Positions 18,823-29,553 of a stretch of DNA of 30,334 nucleotides are shown here, one piece after another. Every line of letters begins with the position of its first letter. The first letter of the stretch is position 1. The DNA comes from Phaeoceros laevis (taxonomy: Eukaryota; Anthocerotophyta; Anthocerotopsida; Notothyladales): contig JBNGIQ010008438.1 of assembly GCA_049999765.1 (NCBI GenBank), forward strand, positions 1 to 30,334, in the 5' to 3' direction. The notes beneath the pieces were generated by a model, which made no database searches, was not told the DNA's origin, and saw nothing but the letters and a program-made list of their open reading frames with translations. The translations under genes were made by a program, and so were the position numbers.

Positions 18823-19281
18823 AATTGTTTCTTGAACCTCGGGCCTCCAAGCAACGAATTTGTGACCTCGAAACCAACGGTCTACAGACAATTGCAAGCA
18901 AGGAAATTGAAATTTTACTCTACGAAGACTCTGAGGTTTTAAATTTGCACGGCACCAGACTTGATCACACTATTGATCAATAGTGTGTGCTCTTGAAGGC
19001 AATCATCCTTGGAGGCGAAAATAGCGCAGCATGGATCCGGAGTCACGCCTGGTGCTAATGATAGCATCCCGGGCGCCACAACATGTTTGATTACAGTCTG
19101 AACACTAGTGAGGCATGTGCGAGGCAGCTAGGAACTCATGAGTCCTGTTGGAACGCGGGTGGCATGGGAGGGGGCGTCCTGCACTTCGTTGCTGGCAATT
19201 ATGAATTGTCAACCGGTCGATGGTTTCGAGATCACAAATTCGTCGCTGGAGGCCAGCAGAGGTTTGTGCAAGAAACAATTG
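18823..19281. repeat. Imperfect inverted repeat beyond the dirigent promoter
   Basis: The segment 18823-18895 reappears as its reverse complement at 19204-19281, with clear blocks such as ATCACAAATTCGTCGCT against AGCAACGAATTTGTGA, at roughly 80% identity by eye. The second arm lies outside the duplicated unit, just after its right edge at 19174. Confidence 0.75.
18966..18987. repeat. Perfect 22-bp palindrome
   Basis: The half-site CACACTATTGA is followed directly by its reverse complement. Copy A carries a 42-base hairpin at the centre of the same site. Confidence 0.92.
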
Positions 19282-20289
19282 TCCTCAAGGGACGATTTTA
19301 TAGAAGGCTCCCTGGCATCCGCCACCAATTGACTAGCACAAATATTGATTCAGATTCCTGAAACTCTCAAAAATTTGCAAGCCCTAGGCCCTTCAAGCAA
19401 CCTTGGACGCAATTGATACTCCTGAAGGTGCACGTGGACGTGCACCAGCCCAGCGTGGCTGCATCAAGGCAGAATTGCTTAAGAGGAATGTGACTGCATC
19501 TAGCTGAACATGGGCTTGCACCATTTCCTCAATGCACACTGTACCAGGCTAGGCTAGATGCTCTCGTACAAGTTTTCCATTGTGTAGTTAACCTGCCATG
19601 TGCTCATTCCAGGACACCATTCCAACATTGCTGAACAAGTTCAGCAATTCAATGTTGCAACATGGATGAAGGACGCTAACAAAGGTGTGATTGATCATCT
19701 GGATTAACTGCATGCTTCCATCGCATTTAATTCAGGTACCGGTGTCGGGCACTGCCCCTGGGCCTTGGCCTCGCTGTGAGTACGCATACCCTGCAAGCCC
19801 ACCACCGTAGTGTTAAGAGTAGAGCAACCGAGTCCAGCATTCCAAGATGACAGTGAAGCCAACACACTGAGCCTGCAACCAACCACAAGGTAAGCGAAAC
19901 TCCCCAAGTTACCTACAGTACGAGTGTTCCACCACTCTTAAGCCCTCAAGTGTAACCTTCAAAATTCGAAACACGTGTCCACGGTGAGATCCTTCCTTCG
20001 GAGCTTCCATTTGAGGCGCCACTATTCGTCGTCAACTGTTGGGCTCTTTCGCTACACCTTCCAATTTTGTAGTGTACAGTAACTGTACAATATCATGTCG
20101 GTACGCTGACTTAAGTTACCCGTCTTTGTCTGATTCAGACTGGATATGGTGCACTTCGTAAACACTGTAGTAAGTTCTTCTCTTCAGCACTCTGGCGTTC
20201 AGAATCTCGGTGGAGGTATCCATCTTTGTAATGTGCGGTGAGCATCCTCAGGAACCATTCATGAAACAATTCCAGTTCGTCCCCGCGAG
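19175..20289. other. Region upstream of the LysM gene
   Basis: No gene is supported. It holds the second arm of the inverted repeat, a 9-bp-arm palindrome at 19427-19446 with two ACGTG-type cores (GGTGCACGT / ACGTGCACC), a 10-bp-arm hairpin at 19627-19648 (ATTGCTGAAC / GTTCAGCAAT) and the palindrome ATGTTGCAACAT at 19652-19663. The right part should contain the promoter and 5' leader of the gene starting at 20290. Confidence 0.5.
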
Positions 20290-21997
20290 ATGAAGTGCCT
20301 GATAGACTCCGAAAAAATGGGGGGCTGCGTCAGGAATTGCTTGATTGTTTTGCAAACGGTGGCCTTCTTCTGTCTCCTGCGAGTTTGCTCGGCTCTGCCT
20401 GCGCCTGTGCCTGTTCCAGCCGCTTGTCCTGCTTCTTGCACAGATGCATTGGTGTATTTTGTTGCCAGCCCGGAGTCGGTCACCAATCTGACGCTGGGAG
20501 GAACAGCGCAGAACTTTGGTGTTGACATTCTGGCAGTGGCCCAGGCCAACAACTACGAGCTGTCCAATCTGGGTACACTTGGAGATGTCATTCTGCAGCC
20601 TGGAGCGTCTCTGAGGGTCCCTTTGCCGTCTTGCTCCTGCAAGAAAGGGAACTACAGCTCCGACGGCATCACCTACACCGTGCAGCCAGCAGATTACCTC
20701 TACCTCATCGCTCAATACGAGTATGGCGGTCTTCTCAAATACCAAGACATTGCCAGAGACAACGGCATCAAGAACGTCGACCTCATCCAGGTACGGTGGG
20801 CTCGAGTGAGCAGCTCCCTCAGGCACCACGTCCCGCTGAGACATTGAATGGGTTTTTGTGTTGGATGAGCTGTTGCAGGTTGACCAGGTGTTCAACATCA
20901 CTGTGCCCTGCACCTGCTTGAGGTCACGTGGCAACTTGTCAGCTGCGGCGGTACCTCTGGCGTACGTTGTGCAGGCAGGGGATGACTACGGTATCATTGC
21001 ACAGGAGTTCAACACCACTGTGGCAGCGATTGAGTCACTCAACCCCTCTGTGAACGCCTCAGACCTAAGCGAAGGCCAAGTCCTGCAGCTTGCTTTGCCT
21101 GGTAACTCCTTTGCTTCCTGCCCCTGGTTGTAAGCAAAATGATGAAATGCCTACTTACACAAGCTGTTGATGGATGGCCTTCAGCTTGTACCTTCAATCT
21201 GTCGTCTGCAAGCTTGGACCGTGACCTCATCATCCCCAACGACGCATATGCCATCACTGCCGGGTCATGCGTTCAGTGCAAATGCTCAGCCGACCGAAAA
21301 AGCTTATGTCTTCCTGCTCCAGCTAGTCTGAATTGCTCCTATCCTGCCGCCAACCTGACCTGCCCGGGCACAAACTTGACCATTGGAAGCTCCATTGTCA
21401 GCGCTTTGCAGACAAAAAATTCGGGTTCCTGCCAGTTCACAACATGTCTATACAATGGCTACACCAGAGCTGGGATCTTGACAAGGTGAGTAATCTTCAT
21501 ATCCACAAGCTGTTTCCCCAGTTGCTTATTCAACTTGCAAGTCGAAAGGTGGTTATGTAGCCTGGAGCAGCTACCTTCAAAATGATGCTTAAATGCTCAG
21601 CCTGCTGTTCAACATGCATGATCATTGCAGATTGGAGGAAATAAAGGTGAACGGAAGCTGTCCAGGTGAGCAGGAAAAATGCACCAAGCTCTTCCATGGG
21701 TTAGTTAAAAAGAGGAAAAAAACAGAAATTTAGGTGTACCGCCGCTCTAACCTTTGCAAACTTGTACTGGCTAATGCAGAGCCTCCGCCTCCACCACCTC
21801 CTCCAGAAGCGTCTCCTCCTCCTCTCGTCACAGCACCGCCGCCTGAATCAACCACGACTCCAGTCGGATCAGGATCCTCCTCTGCCCCGCCGCCATCAAA
21901 TTCGGCCACAGGGCTAAAGATTGATTTGAAAGCAACTAACAAAGTGATGCTCATCTTTGCTTCCTTGCTTGCTGTTTTGCTGACAACTGTTTTCTGA
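20290..21997 (+). CDS. LysM domain GPI-anchored protein (LYM/CEBiP-like)
   Basis: Predicted GPI-anchored plasma-membrane receptor that binds N-acetylglucosamine glycans (chitin or peptidoglycan) and acts with LysM receptor kinases. Exons are 20290-20790, 20879-21101, 21185-21485, 21631-21665 and 21780-21997; all introns are GT-AG and the spliced frame is 425 residues. The first Met opens MKCLIDSEK; Met10 (20317, stronger context) is an alternative that gives a more compact signal peptide. Three LysM-like units are visible with CxC motifs between them (PSCSCKKGNY, VPCTCL): about residues 50-110, 120-170 (ITYTVQPADYLYLIAQYEY) and 190-240 (AYVVQAGDDYGIIAQEF). A Cys-rich region (CVQCKCS, CLYNGYT) follows, then a poly-Pro stretch and a hydrophobic tail (VMLIFASLLAVLLTTVF) typical of a GPI signal. 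There is no kinase, as expected for this family. Confidence 0.9.
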
Positions 21998-22774
21998 TCA
22001 GGGAAACTCACTGCCACTTGGGATACTCCTGCACACACTCTGGATGTAATATATAATCGGTTGCTCATGAGCAAATCCACTAGATAAGCATTCCTGGATC
22101 TCCACCTGTTCCGCATGCTTCCATCTGTCAACGCCTCTTCTGCTTGCAAGCAAGATGCTGAAGGGCTACTATGTCCTAAACTATTGCAGTACTGTAGTCT
22201 CTACCGGTTGTGCCGCTTGCCATGGCCCACAACTTTTCATTGTTTTGAATATTGAAAGCCTTTCATGACCAAGGGATCAGCATCAACAGACCAGACTCCT
22301 TGCCAAATTTGGACATCCATTCCCGATGCATGGGGAAGCTGCCTTTCTGCACGTCCTGGGGTCAACTGGTGCCGGGTCCATGCATGTGGATGAGACCCTG
22401 ATGAAAAGATCTCCGCCGGAAACAGACATCTCTGCGCATGCGTTGAGGACAACCTCTCCTGTTACAGGGCCCCTCCTCCATGGCCAGCCTGACAGCCAGG
22501 GTTGAGGAGAACCTCTCCTGTTACGGGCCCAGGTGGAGTAGATGCTCCTGACAGGATAGCACGCCACTGTTCAGGATGCAGACAGGGAAGCTTCCTGGGG
22601 ATTCCAGCACTCACTTGCACAGCTCAGTGGTTGGAGGTTGTAATCCACTGGTCAGCGGCCCTCAGTCAAACACGCTAGCCACTGTACGCGGTAGAAGAAG
22701 ATGTTGCAAATCTTGGCGTAGGTCAGTAATTAGCAAGCCTGGGCTTCGGCTCCTGTTTTGCGCAGAGCACTGCG
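21998..22774. other. Intergenic region between LysM and LRR genes
   Basis: Contains the 3' UTR of the LysM gene and the upstream region of the LRR gene. At 22442-22471 and 22501-22530 lies an imperfect direct repeat, GTTGAGGA(C/G)AACCTCTCCTG. Between the copies is a 26-base block (about 22470-22495) nearly identical to LRR-coding sequence at 23608-23634 of the downstream gene. No reading frame is supported. Confidence 0.5.
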
Positions 22775-25026
22775 ATGGAGCAGTGGCTCACAGTTGCTTC
22801 CATTGCGAAGCTGCTGCTCTACATGAGCCTGATGAGTGTTGTCCTGAGCCTGGGGGTGCAGGCAGCAAGCATAGAGGAGCGGGATGCGCTGCTGGCATTC
22901 AAGAGCAGCATCGTCGGGGACCCGTTCAGTAACCTGAAGGAATGGAGAGGCCCCGACCCCTGCACCTGGAACGGAGTCGCTTGCGACAGTGAGTCTCTGT
23001 CTGTTGTCGGTCTGAGCCTGCCGTGGATGAACCTCTCCGGCATCATCTCCCCGGCAGTGGGCGAGCTGGTGAGCCTCCAACAGCTCAATCTTGCGGGCAA
23101 CTGGCTCAGCGGAAGCATCCCGGACTCCATCTCCAACCTCACAAACCTCACTTTGCTGAGCATCGCCTACAACCGCCCCGACCTTCCCGTTGACATGGTC
23201 GACTTCAACTTCACCCGCAACGACACCCACGGCATCAACGGCAGCATCCCTCCGGGCATCTCCAAGCTGCGAGGTCTCCAAATCCTTGCCCTGAACAACA
23301 ACAAGATCTCGGGGCTTATCCCTCCGGAGCTGGGCGACCTCCGTCAGCTGGAGACTCTCAGCCTTGGCGCCAACCAGCTGAGCGGCCCCCTCCCGCAGCT
23401 GGGCAGCTTGGGCCCGCAGCTCGTCCAGCTCAGTGTCGCCGTAAACAAGCTCAGTGGTTTCATTCCCGAGGAGCTCAGCAACCTCACTGGCTTGACCGAC
23501 CTGAGCTTGGGGGGGAATAACTTCGAGGGCAGCATCCCTGCCGCGCTGGGCAGCCTGTCGCTCCTGGTCAACTTGGACGTGGCAAACAACAAGCTCACTG
23601 GGGTCATCCCCTCCTCCCTGGCCAGCCTGACAGCTCTGAAGACATTATCCTTGAATGGGAACGGGCTCTCCGGCAGAATCCCTCCGGAGCTGGGCAACTG
23701 CAGCAACTTACTCCTCCTCGCTGCCAACGACAACCAGTTGGATGGCACCATTCCCGAGCAGCTCGGCAACCTCATCCACCTCCGAAAGCTATTGCTGAGC
23801 AACAACAGCCTCAGTGGGAGCATCCCGGCTTCGGTAACAAGTCTGTCCAACATCACCAGGCTCGAGCTCTTCGGCAATCAGCTCAACGGTATGGCCATTG
23901 GGTTTGAGAGACTCTACTGCAACCCGTTGCATTTTTCCACTTTGATGAACTTGGTGGCTATTATGAATTGGCAGGACCGCTTCCGAACGACTGGGGCGAT
24001 TCTCTGGAGATACTCAATGTGCGAAACAACCGATTGACGGGCCCTCTTCCCACGGGCTTGAGCAACTGTCACAGCCTGGCTCTCATTGACATGGGCTACA
24101 ACCAGCTTGAAGGAGGCATTCCCGAGGAGTACCAAGAGCTGAGCAGTTTGCGAGTCTTGGTGTTGTCTAATAACTTACTCGGTGGAACAATTCCTGCTTC
24201 CTTAGCCCGCTTGTCCAAATTGCAGGTACTGGCACTTCCCGGCAACAGATTAGAAGGTCCCATCCCAACCAACCTCTCCGGGCTCTCTGGCTTTCAGACA
24301 AATGCGTCACTGGTGACCAGCTCTGGAACAAGAAGCAAGTTCCCCACAACACTGACGTACCAGATCGTTCTCGACGTCAAGGGAGTGAGTGTGACCTACC
24401 AAGACATTCTCCTGACGAACACCTTCCTCGATCTCTCATCAAACCGGCTGACCAGTACTATCCCACCGGAGATTGGAGACTACTTATCAACGATCAAGGT
24501 CCTGAATCTTTCGCATAACTTTCTGGAAGGTGAGATTCCTTCCAGCTTTGGCAATGCATTGTCCCTGGAGTCTCTGGACTTGTCCTATAACCAGCTGTCG
24601 GGTGGCATCCCATTCTCCCTTGGGGGGCTCCACTTCATGGGCACATTCCGCGTGACAGGCAACAAGCTATCAGGTCCAATACCAACTTCTAGCCAATTTG
24701 AGACTTACCAAGCCTCCGACTTTGTACCTGGCAATCCTCTACTGTGCGGAGCTCCGTTGAATGTATCGTGTGCTTCTGCCGCTTCCCCTCAAGCTGGTTC
24801 TGAAGGTGATGTTGCTTTTCAGAATGCGACTAACCAAGAGGATTTCATCTCCTTGACCGCACTTAGCGTAGGTTTTTTGTCCGGATTCGTGGGAGTGTGC
24901 CTTTTCATGTATTTAAACAGAAGGGCTAGATCTTATATTTTCAGAACTGGGGCGTACGCATATGAGCCTCAATTCTACGTGGCTCGGCATGGACTCTATA
25001 CGACTCCCACTGTATGGACACAATAA
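22775..25026 (+). CDS. LRR receptor-like protein (no kinase)
   Basis: Cell-surface receptor-like protein of 721 residues. Exons are 22775-23888 and 23975-25026; the 86-bp intron is GT-AG in phase 1 and restores QLNG-PLPNDWG. The order is signal peptide (1-30), LRRNT cap with DPCTWNGVACD, extracellular LRRs of the L-x-x-L-x-L-x-x-N-x-L-x-G-x-IP type, a short non-LRR island (about 478-525, including QTNASLVTSSGTRSKF and VLDVKGVSVTYQ), four more LRRs and a cap (NPLLCGAPLNVSC). An acidic juxtamembrane stretch follows, then one membrane helix with a GxxxG motif (VGFLSGFVGV) and a 36-residue tail without kinase. This is the RLP layout in which signalling usually goes through SOBIR1-like adaptor kinases. 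The ligand cannot be read. Its stop is only 84 bp from the stop of the convergent gene. Confidence 0.92.
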
Positions 25027-25110
25027 AGGAAACCTTCGGAATTTGGAGGAGTTACAAAGTCTAACCTGGACTACAAAATTTTTCGATCACGCCAAATCAT
25101 TCTACGAAGA

Positions 25111-28100
25111 TTATCCAAGTATGAATCTTTCAATGGCTTCAGCTACACCATCCTCATCGTTGCTCCCAACCTGTACGTCGGCTACAGCTAGAGTGGGAGG
25201 AGCCCCGTTAGCCATTGCCACCCCTAGACCAGCTAGTTGAAGCATCTCTTTGTCGTTTTCTCCATCTCCTATTGCCATAACCTGGAAGGATAGCAACATG
25301 GATGCCAAGCCACAATGGTTTCACCATTTGACCACCAAAGTGGAAAAGACAGTAGCAATAATAACGGTTGTTGGCCTACCTCCTCCCTACGAACACCCAA
25401 GTGCTCCAACAAGTACTGCACCCCACCGCCCTTCGAAGTGCCTGGAGGCAGTATCTCTAGCATGTCAGGCACGGCTTGCACTAAAGTGGCTCGGCCTGTT
25501 GTAGCAGAGAACCAATACGGTCGCAAAAAACTGGACACGGCCTCCTTTGTGTCGCAGAAGACTAGTTTCTGTAAACAAGCAGGAAGAACGAGTTGGTGTC
25601 ACGTTTTTACCAACACGTCAATACGGTCCCGACTTGTATGCATCAAAGTTCTCCGAGACAGGGCAGCAGAGCTAAAGGGGACACCATCATGCCTGGATAG
25701 GAACATTTGCTACAATATGCTCGACTGAAGGCATGACTTGTGCCTGCGTCAAACATCAGCAGCATATTAATTGACTGCACGGGCACTTTTTCTTAGCAGC
25801 AGCTATAAACGACAATAGCTTGACCTTTGGTTCATAGTAGACTGAGTGAAGCAAGTCTATGTTAGGATGCTCCCGGAGTGTCACACACTGGTCACCTGCA
25901 AATCCGACCAAAGGTGTGCCATGTTCCAGCGAGAACCTAAACGCCTAGATGGGCAAAACTGTAGGTTCAGGGCCTACACTCGGATGTAATCTGCATGAAA
26001 CCGAGCAGAGCAAAAACCAGCAAAGCTTCAAACACTTCATACCTCTGAGCAAATGTCTGAGGCCAGCCGTTTGTTGTGGACCAGTGAGCCCTCACGTCCA
26101 TATACCAGTAATCCCTGGAGCAAAATCAGGAGGACATGCTTATCAGCACCTGTCTATTCTTCACCTGATGCAGCATCACAGCAGCATTTACAAGGAGACA
26201 ACCAACCAAGTTTGACCTGAAGAAAGACTCCAGGAGACACAAGAGAGATGGCGCCACCATCCGAGGCCAGCCCTACAACTTCCAATGCTGCTATGGCTGC
26301 CGGTCTTGCCTGCATCAAGTTTGACAAGAATCGTCATCAAAAGAGGTCGTCCTGGCACACAGCACCAGAGACAGGTAAAAACAGTCTTCTCTGCAACCTT
26401 CACCTTGCCAGTAGCAATCACGACCTGGACCCCAGCAGCAATGGCATTCCTTACTGCATCTGCTGTACGTTTAGTGACTTTGCTTTGACTATTTAGCAGA
26501 GTTCCTGCCAGGAGAACATCAGGATGCCATAGGATAACACACAACTTAGGCGTGCGCACATGACTGCATGCTTTGAGAAACAAAATTGTGTGCTCTTGAC
26601 GGTTTGCTGGTTGCATTTCGTTGCACTCACCATCCATGTCACAGAATAACAATTTGAAAGGTGGTGTCCGTCTTCTCACATCTGCTGCCACGACTCCATC
26701 ATCTGCAATTCAAATGATGGACCTCACCGGCTAGGATGGTCCTTAACTAGAAATGCCACCTTTAAATTCATCAGGCACTGGAAACCACCCAAGACAACCA
26801 AGTTGCCCATGGCGCAGAACCAGCATGAATCAGATATTCTCCTACTCAATAGTTAAAGCCTCACCTTTGTAAGTGGGAGCTGAGCTCTGATGGACACTTT
26901 CATCTTCGCTAGAAAGCTGAAGAGCAGCGCTTATCAACCCATCTCCTTTCCAGCCAAGATGACTCAGTATACGTTTCTCCTCATCCTGCATCTCTTGAGC
27001 CGCTTGAGGTTCTAGCTCATGATCATACCCCAATACATGCAGTAAACCATGGACCTACAGGGACGAAACCACTTAGCCTGAAGCAACTCTCCGAGATCAA
27101 AATGGAGAAGGCCAGAAACCGAGATGGAAAAACAAGGCCCAACCAGGAGTATACGCATCTCATCCAAGACAGTATGACCCCTTTCCTTTGCTTGCCGGGC
27201 AGCTGTTTCCAGCGAGATAAAAACATCTCCCAGCAGCCACTGCAAAAGAAAAGAAGAATTACTGCAAATTCCACCTAACTCTAGTACATCACTGTAATAG
27301 CTGGCTCTCACCAAAGCACGTGAAGGTACTGCAAAAAGGAGTCCCTCACAATTGGTGATACTCTTGCAGACTGAGGAAATGATAGAACATCTGTGGCACT
27401 ATCTTTGCCGCGCCATTCTTTATTCAGCTCCTGAATGTAAGGATCGGAACAAAGAACCACGGATAGCTCGATAGTAGTGGCTCCCTCCGCCTCCTCCAGG
27501 TCTTCAACAGCTAGATTAACAGCCAGCGGACCATCTTTCTCAAGCTGCTCCACCAATGCCTGCAACATAATGCCGGCCAAAATATTCGAAAGGACATCCC
27601 ATACTACTTGGTAAGCCAAGCTAGCTGTCCCTGCTCTCGGAATTAAATGGACGATTGCGTTCTACAGAATATAGAGCTAGCTCGCAAACAGCCTGAGACC
27701 TAGGTATACCGAAAATTCATGCCTCCGTGTCCTGCATAGGCACAGGTAAACAAACCTCAAGATTTGCATCAACGACAGTAGATTCCTCGACGGATATGGA
27801 CACATTGAGAGCAAAATCGGCGCTAACTGTGGAGGTGCACAAACGCCGTGATTCTGTGACGGTACTCCTGTATTCTGAGAGTTGGTAAAGGCGAGGTTGA
27901 CGGAACTGAGAACCGAACACAGCCGAGATCAACCGAACTCCTCCTCCACAATTCTGACTTCCACACAACTGCGAAGGTGTGGAGACATATCTCCTTCCCC
28001 ATTCAAGAGTCTGACAGCGCGATCTGCTGAGGATGCTTGCATGCCTCTCTGGTATTAGCAGCGTACTGCTGGAAAGAGCGCCCATCCTCACCAATGAAGG

Positions 28101-28232
28101 TGACACTGGTCCCTGGTGAGTCCTTGCCGCAGCGAAAAAGAGGAAGTGCCTTGCTCCGAACTTGTCTACAAGACTGGACGATGAGCGATTCAGCAAGGAA
28201 GGTGACGAGCGGTGGAGAGGAGCTGCAGCCAT
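25111..28232 (-). CDS. YBEY: Plastid YbeY endoribonuclease fused to HAD hydrolase
   Basis: Two-domain organellar protein as in Arabidopsis YBEY: a YbeY metalloendoribonuclease that matures rRNA, fused to a Cof-type HAD phosphatase. Twelve exons on the minus strand: 28232-27756, 27559-27350, 27239-27144, 27054-26865, 26702-26631, 26504-26404, 26309-26217, 26114-26043, 25944-25825, 25743-25693, 25568-25380 and 25281-25111; spliced length 613 residues. The first 100 or so residues are Ser/Arg-rich with few acidic residues, a transit peptide. YbeY signatures are LNKEWRGKDSATDVLSFP and the zinc site HGLLHVLGYDH (263-273). HAD motifs are DMDGT (Asp346, Asp348), IATGK (Thr380), a Lys in PPGTSKGGG (about 540) and GDGENDKEM (Asp563, Asp567). 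All catalytic residues are present. Intron 10 (25692-25569) has a GC donor; the other ten are GT-AG. Plastid rather than mitochondrial targeting follows the Arabidopsis protein. Confidence 0.93.
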
Positions 28233-28550
28233 GGCAAAACGGACAGCATCAACCACAGCATTGTCCGCCCGTTATGAGGTCGAAATCTTTTCAAATGATA
28301 GTTATTAGGCCTTGCTGTGGCGCTTATGTCATTGATTTCAGGGTTTTACAGTTTTACTGAACCCAAGCACTTGTTCGGTTCGGCTCAACAGTCACAGTGA
28401 TGACATGTGGTGCGGGCTCGATGTGCAGGCGATGGCGGCGCGGAGGACCACTTGGTGTGAGTAAGTGCAGGGACAGAGGGAGTTGCTTGGCGCAAGACTT
28501 TGTGAGACGGCATTTTTAGATGCTGCAGAGAGAAGAGCTGGAGGGCGGCT
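28233..28550. promoter_or_regulatory. Shared upstream region of YBEY and uS7m
   Basis: Only 318 bases separate the divergent start codons at 28232 (-) and 28551 (+). The segment must hold both 5' leaders and promoters. No TATA box is obvious on either strand, which is common for plant genes of organellar translation. A bidirectional promoter is inferred from layout alone. Confidence 0.55.
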
Positions 28551-29553
28551 ATGGCCACCAGAGCCAAATTGGAGGGGCTTGTGACGAGGGTTTGGAGTAC
28601 TCTATTGTCCTCACGAAGGGGATTTAGCTCCAGGTTTGGAGCAGAAAGCGCTGTAAGAAGTTCCGAGGGAGTTTCTGAACAAACTGAGGGACTTTTGGTG
28701 AAGACGCTTTCGCAGTATCGAGTTCCGGGCAGTGGTGTGGACTGCAGGAGCCCTTTCTCAAATGCTGGTCGGATTGCTCAACCTGTACGTGGCCCCTTTA
28801 CTCCCAGAGGTCTTGAACGGTGGGTTAGGGCTCAGGAGGTCTGCCGGAAGGTCTTCATCTCCAAGTTCTTTGCTTCCTGACATTCCTCCTATTGTCCTGG
28901 CTTGTGGTGGTTTGCAGTTCATTTCGTCTCGCCTCTTCCATGAGTGCAGGGTTGACTCTGCACTGCAGGCAGCTGAAGCTAGGAACTTACGAGCTGGGGA
29001 TGGTTTCATAGGCTCGGAAGGTGGGACTACCGATGATACAGCAGCATACACATATCGAGATGATAAATTGGTAGGTCGAAGGGGCACCTACAATAGGTCT
29101 GACAGTCTTAGTTATCTCCATGCAAAGCAAAGGAATGCGGTTAGAAAATTGGTGAATATTTGTATGGTGGATGGCAAGAAGGCGACTTCTCGGGGTATTG
29201 TCTACAAAGCACTGACCAGTCTATCCCAGCATGGGGATGTTGTAGCAATTTTAGACCGAGCCCTGGAAAATGTCAAACCTATGTGCGAGGTGAGGAAAGT
29301 GAGGAAAGCTGGAACTACTCAGTTGGTTCCTTGCATTATAGCCAGGAATCGTCAGGAAACGCTAGCAATGCGTTGGATACTTGAAGCCGCTGTTAAACAA
29401 CGTGGGACGAAGAAGAGTCTGGGCCTTGACCAATGCTTGGCCGCTGAGATACTGGATGCTTCTCAAAAGGCAGGGGGGGCACGGAAGAAACGGGATGAGC
29501 TTCACAAACTTGCGGAAGCAAACAGGGGTTCTTCGCACTTCAGGTGGTGGTAG
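28551..29553 (+). CDS. RPS7: Mitochondrial ribosomal protein uS7, nuclear-encoded
   Basis: Small-subunit ribosomal protein uS7 that binds the 3' domain of the small rRNA, here with a mitochondrial presequence. Proposed exons are 28551-28784 and 28918-29553, joined by a GT-AG, phase-0 intron (28785-28917), giving 289 residues. Exon 1 begins MATRAKLEGLVTRVWSTLL and includes RRGFSS, a typical arginine-type cleavage region. The uS7 core covers about residues 150-289: KLVNICMVDGKKATSRGIVY, ENVKPMCEVRKV, IIARNRQETLAMRWILEAA and a terminal HFRWW. That ending is characteristic of plant mitochondrial rather than plastid uS7, so the gene derives from mitochondrial rps7 moved to the nucleus. The intron position is the least certain point; the core and start are secure. 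Confidence 0.9.

Larger units (their letters stand above)
16641..19174 (+). repeat. Segmental duplication, copy B
   Basis: About 2.5 kb matches 9007-11219 in direct orientation and the same gene order: noncoding block, PPR remnant (+), dirigent gene (-) and its promoter region. It keeps two PPR segments (about 17190-17385 and 17483-17648) that copy A has lost, so it is nearer the ancestral state there. It lacks copy A's extra 65 bp and its inner hairpin. Confidence 0.9.

Noticed and set aside
20248-20934. 228-codon minus-strand frame
   Set aside because: It lies antisense to exon 1 and intron 1 of the LysM gene and shows no domain.
27301-27349. Longer exon 2 of YBEY ending at a second donor (near 27310)
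   Set aside because: It breaks the frame into exon 3, whereas the donor after SPI keeps it and fits the family.
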